64,000 nt of DNA, taken from contig CM075853.1 of NCBI GenBank assembly GCA_037975125.1, forward strand, positions 88,546,395 through 88,610,394. The letters are read 5' to 3'. Source of the DNA: Latrodectus hesperus. Lineage: Eukaryota; Arthropoda; Arachnida; Araneae; Theridiidae. Below the pieces are notes generated by a model, which was not told the DNA's origin, ran no database searches, and saw nothing but the letters and a program-made list of their open reading frames with translations. Both the position numbers and the translations under genes were made by a program. Positions 58,601-64,000 of the stretch are shown in pieces (position 1 is the stretch's first letter; every line of letters begins with the position of its first letter).

Positions 58601-61071
58601 GAGTCTGAAATATTATTCATATTTTTCTTAATCCAATTTCAACACTAAATTTGTAATTTATTTGTAACCTTCACAAATTTTAATCGCTATAATACAATAT
58701 TAATAATATAATCATACATGACAAAAAAGGATTATTATTAGAAATCGAGAGAGAAATCTATTTTCCGTAGTTTCGTTAAGATCATCGTAACTCCGTAACT
58801 AAGAGTAGAAATCAGTAATAAATACGGAAAAATCGTAACAAACGGCATCTCTGAGACAGCCATTTATATGTACATACATACATATATATGCACATATTGT
58901 ACCCACACATAATAGGTATCTTAGCACAATAATATTTTTTGTTCAGTCTGGAATATTGTTGATCTTGGAAAAGGCAGGACACACATACACTTTTCTCCCA
59001 TTTACCAGTCAGCCCACTCACCACTTGCTGCCTGTCTACTGGAAGGGATGAAGAGGATAATGATGAATTAGATGACAATCCAAAAATAAAACTCAGTGAG
59101 ATTAAAGATTACTTAATTTTTGGGATGAAATAGGTACACTGAGGACAGTAGAAATGAAGTCATATTTGGATAATACAAACATTTGAGACATCTTATCAAA
59201 TAATTCTTCAGGAAATGACCACTAAAGTAAAACAACAAAAGATCAGTAGTTACTAGCAATCAGTGAGCATGTCAAGTGTGGTTAATGAATATGAACCATC
59301 ATAATCAAAGTAGTTTGTCATCTAGCATTTATTTTAAGTAAAATATTATGTATGTACATAATATACTTAATTTTCTCTAATGCAGTTTTATATTTCATTC
59401 CCTTGAATTCAAAACAAAATTTTAAATATCTACAGTATTTGTTTATGTACCATGGCTCAGTTTACAGATTTTGTCAAATCCATCTTTCATTTAATTCAGG
59501 CGACCTGAATGCCTCATTAGTCTTAAGTAATGAGATTTCACTGTATGCTAAAAGTAAAAAAATACAAGATGTTTCAATAAAACTATTATAGTACTGAATT
59601 TGATTTTCTTGAAAGGAAAACATAATTAAATATTCAATACTATTCACTAGATAGGCATCTGTTTGCATCTTTTTGAAATTATTTCAAATACTATTTACTT
59701 TTCATAGAAAAGTCAATAAATAAATGTTTTCCATTAATTTTTAAAACAGACCTTCCATTCTTTTCATGTTTACTAGTAATTCAAAACTATACTATATTTC
59801 AACGTCACTTAATTTTTAGAAAATTTCAAAATCAAAAGTAGTAGAGGGCTAGCAAATTCCAAAGGAAGAGATTTAGTCATAATAAATCAACGCCTGTCGA
59901 TAACGATGAACGATTGCTATGTAGATATAACATAAGCTGGACATTCATACATAAATTTCAAACAAACGCTTCAGTTGAGTTATTTTTATATTAAAATATA
60001 TTCTCCAACTTTCAAAATGTTTTGACATCTAGTTATAAAACAGTTTTCTGATTTAAAAATTTGTTTCAATGTTTTGAAAATACCATAATTCATTTTCAAG
60101 AGAGAAAATTGACATTCATGTACATAATGACTACATAAAAATCTAATTTTAAATTTAAGCTTATAATTCATTTTAATCATAAGATTTTAAAAGCAATCAA
60201 ATACAGCATGTTGTTTATGTAATGCAGTAAGCAAAAGACATCTATTTTTGAAATTGAGTTAAAGAAGAAAGAACATGCAACATATTAAATTTATCACAAA
60301 GGTGTTTTAATTTATAAAAATATACCAAATAATGTATCCATTTCAACTTACAAGGAAAAAGAGAATTATCATCAGGATAAAGGGAATTAGTAGGGCCAGT
60401 TTTTGCTATATATCTAGTCAGAGCTCTTTCAATGTCCCGTTTCTGAGTGGCAGCTTTTTCCCGGATAATTTCATATTCTGTGATGGGTTGCTTATGAGTC
60501 TATAAAACGACACATTATATTCGTAAAAAATTACAATATAAAAACAAATTCACAAGATTACATAAACATAGTAAATTCATTAGTCAAGTGAAAAGAGAGC
60601 AATCTCTAAAATTTCTAAAATTAAAATAATTCTGGACTCTGCTTACGATTTATAAAAGAAATATTTTAACTGTAACTAGGATTACAGATTAACAGAAAAA
60701 TGAATAGCTCAAATTATTTTTAAACAACATGCATGAGAGTAAGAAAAGCTCATGAATTTTTTTTATTTATAGTTGAAATAAATAGTTTTATAATATAGTT
60801 CTAAGAAATGTTCATGAAGTAAGACATATTAAAGAAAAAAGGAGGAGAAAGTTAGCATTAAACAGCTAATGCAAAATAATTGCAGTCATTTTCATGTTAT
60901 TAGTTCAGGCCACAATGAATAATTTTATTTTGACTATATTCTTATTTGTACTATAAATAAGAATATAGTCAAAATAAAATTCACATTCTTCAAATCACAT
61001 TCTTCGAGCGGCAGCAAACAAGGCGAAATTCACCATCGAATGTCTGAGAATAGGGTCCAAAGTTTATTTTA

Positions 61072-61144
<73 letters not shown>

Positions 61145-63726
61145 GCAAAGCATCAGTTTGAGAAGCCGTTTTAAATTGATTCAAGCCATTAACACATGGA
61201 CTATAAAACGGCAGAAAAAACAAAATGAAAAGGACGTGACAAAACATTCAGCTTATTGTTAATTTAAATCGGCAAGAACAATTAATTTTTTTAAAAATTT
61301 ATTTATTTTTTAATTTGCACACTATGTGAATTGATACAATCAATCAGCATGTACGAAACGAGCGGTAAGCAGAGAACAGTAAGCATTGGCACTGTTATCC
61401 ATTATCAAAAGCCGAGCTGGCAGCCGAATGGTTAGCGCTCTTGCCTTCGGGTCAACAGTTCGTGGGTTCGAATCCCACCTTGGGCATGGATATTTGTAGT
61501 AATTCGGAATCCACTTTAAGCCATAGGTTCCGGTCTAATTAGCCCTCGTGTGCAAAAAATGACCGTTGAGTGACGGACAAACCATTATCAAAATTGCATT
61601 TGACAACTAGTGTCATGTGTGATTATGTATACTCTCGATGCTTGCAGCTCACGTCATTCCTTTGTCTCGCAATAATTGTGTAAAAAATGTTTATTAATTT
61701 ACTTAGCACATGAAAATTGTCTCTAATGTGTTTGCACTGATATTATTTGTGTTGTTGCAAAGAATAAATCTCGAACCTGAAAAATGCCTTTTAAGAAAGC
61801 AATTTGTGCAGTCAAGACTGTCAAAACCACCATGGCAACCTCATACAAGTGCAAATAGGGAATTTTATTCTCTTCCCAGAAATATAAAATATTATTTGAA
61901 TTGAGCCTTTGTACAAAATAGCTTTAATGTCAGTTTAGGAGGAAATAGGGGATCTATGTATTTTTATTGCCGACTTTTTATTTTTAAAGTCTCTAAATCA
62001 TTTTCAACCCTTTCTGTAGAAGATTTTCTCGCGTAAGATTGAAATGAATTTTTCCGAAAATTGGAATTGGTTCTAAATATTTTAAATATTGCAGAACCTA
62101 TACTTCAAAAATTTGATTACGTAGGTCTAAATAGACACACACAGTTCCTACTAAATTATCACTTTCTAATCTGATTATATACAATATCAGCAAAGAAATT
62201 TTTTAAATTTTATAACTTTAATTTCCAATGAGTCTAAATTCTTTAAAAATCGCATAAAGTTAATTCTTCACTTCAAGTAGAGTTTCAAACTTGCTTCCGT
62301 TCATGATTGTAGGATATCAACAACTAATTTTAACTTTACCCATTAAGTCTGCAAAATATTATCCTAAATTACTTTTTACTAAAAATTAGCTAAATGAAGA
62401 TTTTAATATTATTAGTATGATTCTATCTAGTTGGACAATCGAAAATTAATCAGCTTTCATGTAAACTTAGTGAAAAACGTAGCCTTAAAAAGGAGTAACT
62501 GGGTTTGTGTCGCAAAACAAAAGAACAGAGAACTGGTTGAGAGATGCACGCGGTTTTTAATTTAATTGACTATTCACCTCTCGTTGACCATTGTACTTAC
62601 TCTCTTTGAATAAATACTGTTTGTTACTAGCCTTTTTGCATCTTCTGATTAATTAGACAGAGACGCGTATTATGACTTCTTAGGGTGGTCCCGCACCAGG
62701 TACATATTTCCTGATAATCATCTAGTTTGGCCATCGAAACAGCCTGTACTAGATGTGGGCAGACTTTATGGTCACGAGCAACTTTTAATTTTCTATTTGT
62801 CTCGTGATCACCTTCCTTGATGATCGAGGGTTAAATGAGAGTTTTCTGTATGTGTGTATCATGAAAATTATTATCAGCGATCATTCCAAAATGTTTTGGC
62901 AAATGACCGGTCGATCGCGACCCCCCTATTAGCCAGCTCTATACAAGCATCTGTGAATGATCGCATGCTGATATATAAAAAAACATAATTCAGATTGACA
63001 TTTTTCATAAAGAATCATCTATGCTTCCAGCGCCTTCAATTCATCAAATCTGTCTGCTGTAAATAGTTTCAAGCAAAACTGAAGCCGAAATGCACTAGCG
63101 AACATCAAAGGAAATATTCAATGTCAACTATATAATTATCATATTGCAAGTAATGTGTATGTAATGACAATTATATAGTTGACATAGAATTAGTAAATAT
63201 TGATAAGTTGTTCTCAGAAACAATGTGACTGAAAGTATATCGAACCGAAATAAGGAGATTTTATTTTCGGTTCAGTTCCAATTTTCGTTCCGACCAAATA
63301 AGTTTATTTTTCCGGTTTTTGGTTCAGTTCTGGTTTGAAGACCTGAATACAAGAACAGGACAAATTAATAAAAAACATCAGTTTCCCTACTTGTAACATT
63401 TTGAGTAGTGTAAACTTGGTTTGCTTAACACTCACCAAGTCCTTTTTGTACATGAGGGCTAGTTAGAGTTAATAGATTCCAAACACTTCACATATCCAAA
63501 TCCAAGGTGAGATTTAAACCATGTACTGCTAAACTAAAGATTAAAAATAGCCCCAAGTTTATCATCTCAACTGCACAAAGTAAAAAAATTAGTTCACTTA
63601 CAGGAGTTCTGATATATGTATGTGGGTCTGGAAATGGTGGATAATGTTCAGGAATATAGCTTGGAAGAGATCGTTTTTCTCCAGCCTGAAGAATACGAGA
63701 CACAGATGACCTTGGTAAAAATGCAG
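52512..63726 (-). CDS. TAF8: TAF8, TFIID subunit 8, C-terminal half (4 exons, partial)
   Basis: TAF8 pairs with TAF10 through an N-terminal histone fold and, through its middle and C-terminal parts, bridges TAF2 into TFIID; the basic tail acts as a nuclear import signal. Joined exons (in gene order) 63602-63726, 60352-60499, 55904-56014, 52512-52618 give about 162 residues with consistent phases. Diagnostic blocks are YPPFPDPHTYIRTP; EYEIIREKAATQKRDIERAL with TRYIAKTGPTNSL; FPLIASKP; and at the end IMDNPYLRPAKLQKKRRK. Human TAF8 has FPPFPDPHTYIKTP, LREKAASQRRDVERALTRFM, FPLIAARPF and NIIDNPYLRPVKKPK in the same order. The acidic EEEETENAA stretch is also typical. The histone fold lies beyond the right edge. 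Confidence 0.93.
52850..53321 (+). mobile_element. 5'-truncated non-LTR insertion with 15-bp TSD in TAF8 intron
   Basis: The 472-base insert is flanked by exact ACTTTTTACATAGTA copies (52835-52849 and 53322-53336). It begins inside RNase H (PSHCNTYGNEKPDDLAKNGC), has a stop near 52,997 and continues in 53036-53311: LPRSIFTANFRILTGHDFL, then YCTLCPSGAFMDFIHLTSCP (a CX2C-X9-H-X3-C cluster), then NKANFYWAARGLMANK. It ends with a short A-rich tail. Orientation is opposite to TAF8. This jockey-like subfamily is distinct from the (CAA)n-tailed ones. Confidence 0.93.
53337..55903. other. TAF8 intron, no further gene
   Basis: AT-rich. The 54,985-55,190 patch is less AT-rich and has a roughly 40-codon open stretch on + without a known domain; probably an old repeat. 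Confidence 0.55.
55904..56014 (-). CDS. TAF8: TAF8 exon y
   Basis: Acceptor ttttctag; donor gtaaga, chosen over gtgtaa one step earlier because only this one keeps the frame into the last exon. 36 codons: after Leu, IASKPCPHPFVSALLFRDQL, then the acidic FEEEETENAA. Confidence 0.88.
56960..57262 (-). pseudogene. THAP zinc-finger pseudogene in TAF8 intron
   Basis: On the - strand a degraded THAP (C2CH) DNA-binding domain is read. CCVHY-stop-KSNYNGTGSLVSCFRF has the stop (TGA, 57243-57245) exactly where the second Cys ligand belongs. HKEEVRKTPSCKKKIHE comes next. After a frameshift near 57,145 it continues DFHPSKRSTLCKKYFADDQV, where the expected C-x2-H is C-x2-Y, so a second ligand is lost. 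IKIPRDCLKLKDRTVLSIF matches the closing KLxxxAVPSIF motif of THAP domains. Beyond, faint coding-like sequence continues to about 56,820. It could derive from a P-element-like transposase or a THAP host gene. Confidence 0.75.
57263..60351. other. TAF8 intron, mostly featureless
   Basis: 57,263-57,450 and 58,840-59,080 are less AT-rich. The frame 58812-59078 on - (Ser-rich start, LPVDRQQVVSGLTGKWEKSV) has no family I recognise. A coding-like remnant at 58012-58190 is listed separately; the rest shows nothing. Confidence 0.5.
58012..58190 (-). other. Coding-like remnant, unidentified
   Basis: On the - strand a 58-codon open stretch reads KRLLKVLKICPISTDRDAQR, then FASLLSALSKVQFNRIHINK, ALQLYLSCCGKK; a second frame continues HVQVNEDLLLEV. 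The composition looks like true helical protein rather than chance AT-rich translation. A frame switch and a stop follow. It may be a retrocopy or transposon piece. Confidence 0.35.
60352..60499 (-). CDS. TAF8: TAF8 exon x
   Basis: Acceptor ttttatag, donor gtaagt. 49 codons plus one base. ITEYEIIREKAATQKRDIER and ALTRYIAKTGPTNSLYPDD form the conserved helical segment after the Pro-rich block. Confidence 0.95.
60921..60981. repeat. Perfect 27-bp inverted repeat, 7-base loop
   Basis: aattttattttgactatatt plus cttattt (60921-60947) is exactly complementary to 60955-60981, with loop gtactat. Partial pairing extends into both flanks. A very stable hairpin in a TAF8 intron; possibly a foldback MITE or a double-stranded RNA source. 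Confidence 0.92.
61074..61141. repeat. (TA)n microsatellite
   Basis: About 34 uninterrupted TA units. On the - strand it yields a (Ile-Tyr)n frame (60990-61247) that is an artefact. Confidence 0.95.
61411..61581 (+). mobile_element. tRNA-derived SINE (family B) with 12-bp TSD
   Basis: The tRNA-like head gccgagctggcagccgaatgg is followed by a perfect B box GGTTCGAATCC (61465-61475), then gggcatggatatttgtag and the 3' part ccggtctaattagccctcg. Exact flanks CCATTATCAAAA (61399-61410 and 61582-61593). It is not a functional tRNA: the acceptor strand does not pair. The old copies at 15003 and 5551 belong to the same family. Confidence 0.92.
63121..63185. repeat. 22-bp inverted repeat, pre-miRNA-sized hairpin
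   Basis: atgtcaactatataattatc-at (63121-63142) pairs with 63164-63185 (ends tatagttgacat) with one mismatch across a 21-base loop, 65 bases in all. It has the size and shape of a miRNA precursor, but also of a tiny palindromic MITE. Confidence 0.85.
63602..63726 (-). CDS. TAF8: TAF8 exon w (first in window)
   Basis: Acceptor ttgttag, donor gtaagt. Two bases finish a codon; 41 residues, AFLPRSSVSRILQAGEKRSL, then PSYIPEHYPPFPDPHTYIRT and P. The Pro-rich PPFPDPHTYI block is the TAF8 signature. Phase 0 at the end. Confidence 0.93.
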
Positions 63727-64000
63727 CTAACAAACATGAAAATATTCAGAATAAAAATCAAGCATCAATAAAGTAGCTAAAACTGCTAGTCTGCTCTTAA
63801 ACTATACATTAGTATTCAATATACTTTCAAATTTTTGAAACAATATTAAAGTAAAACAAAGAATGTATATATAAATATAAAGGTGAATTTTCTTAAAATC
63901 ATAATGGTTAGATTTCTAGTTAGAGTAGATCAATTTGTTTCCAGTTTTAAAACATGAAATTCAAATATTAAATTCATTATTTAATGCTTATGAATTTTTA
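63727..64000. other. TAF8 intron at the right edge
   Basis: AT-rich intron leading toward upstream TAF8 exons outside the window; nothing else seen. Confidence 0.6.

Larger units (their letters stand above)
60500..63601. other. TAF8 intron between exons w and x
   Basis: It contains a long inverted repeat, a (TA)n tract, a SINE and a hairpin, listed separately. 62,680-62,950 is moderately GC-rich without a recognisable gene. Confidence 0.55.

Noticed and set aside
58812..59078. 88-codon - frame as a TAF8 exon
   Set aside because: TAF8 exons x and y join in frame without it and the sequence does not resemble TAF8.
60990..61247. Ile-Tyr repeat protein
   Set aside because: It is a translation of the (TA)n microsatellite.
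61411..61490. tRNA gene
   Set aside because: Same reasons: the acceptor arms do not pair and it is part of a 171-base SINE with TSD.

Overview
This is eukaryotic nuclear DNA: very AT-rich, intron-rich and full of decayed transposable elements. The two recognisable host genes are animal genes. The mix of transposons (tRNA-headed SINEs, several non-LTR retrotransposon families, Tc1, hAT, Harbinger, Ty3/gypsy) and the base composition suggest an arthropod, most likely an arachnid such as a spider. The organism is an inference; the sequence does not prove it. There are no bacterial operons, CRISPR arrays or complete rRNA/tRNA genes. Real coding sequence is in short exons, so nearly all long open frames here are chance frames or transposon remnants.

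Region 1 (1-29,850): the 3' half of a TSC1 (hamartin) gene on the + strand. Nine exons, one of them a doubtful 24-base micro-exon, join in a consistent reading frame into about 343 residues of coiled coil plus a polar tail, with a stop at 29,721 and a poly(A) signal at 29,841. Its introns hold a Harbinger-type element with TTA target duplications, SINE remnants, a wrecked Ty3/gypsy pol and a Tc1-like transposase pseudogene.

Region 2 (29,850-52,460): an intergenic transposon graveyard between two convergent genes. From left to right it has a long inverted repeat, RNase H and C-terminal pieces of non-LTR elements, an unexplained CpG-richer block, an approximately 80-base tandem repeat, several non-LTR 3' ends with (CAA)n or (AAG)n tails, a four-copy 365-base dimeric satellite, a 2 kb endonuclease-reverse transcriptase fragment, SINEs with clean target-site duplications, and a nearly complete but dead hAT element split by a younger SINE.

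Region 3 (52,460-64,000): the 3' half of TAF8 (TFIID subunit 8) on the - strand, with four coding exons joined in frame, a stop at 52,512-52,514 and a poly(A) signal about 50 bases beyond. Its introns carry a 472-base non-LTR insertion with a perfect 15-base target duplication, a THAP zinc-finger pseudogene with two lost zinc ligands, and two hairpin-forming inverted repeats.

The host genes are unrelated in function: TSC1 acts in the TSC complex that restrains Rheb/mTORC1, and TAF8 in general transcription initiation. I found no clear new multi-gene system. The best leads are the satellite, the 80-base repeat with a long open frame, the CpG-rich block, the hairpins, and the nested hAT/SINE insertion that gives a relative chronology.
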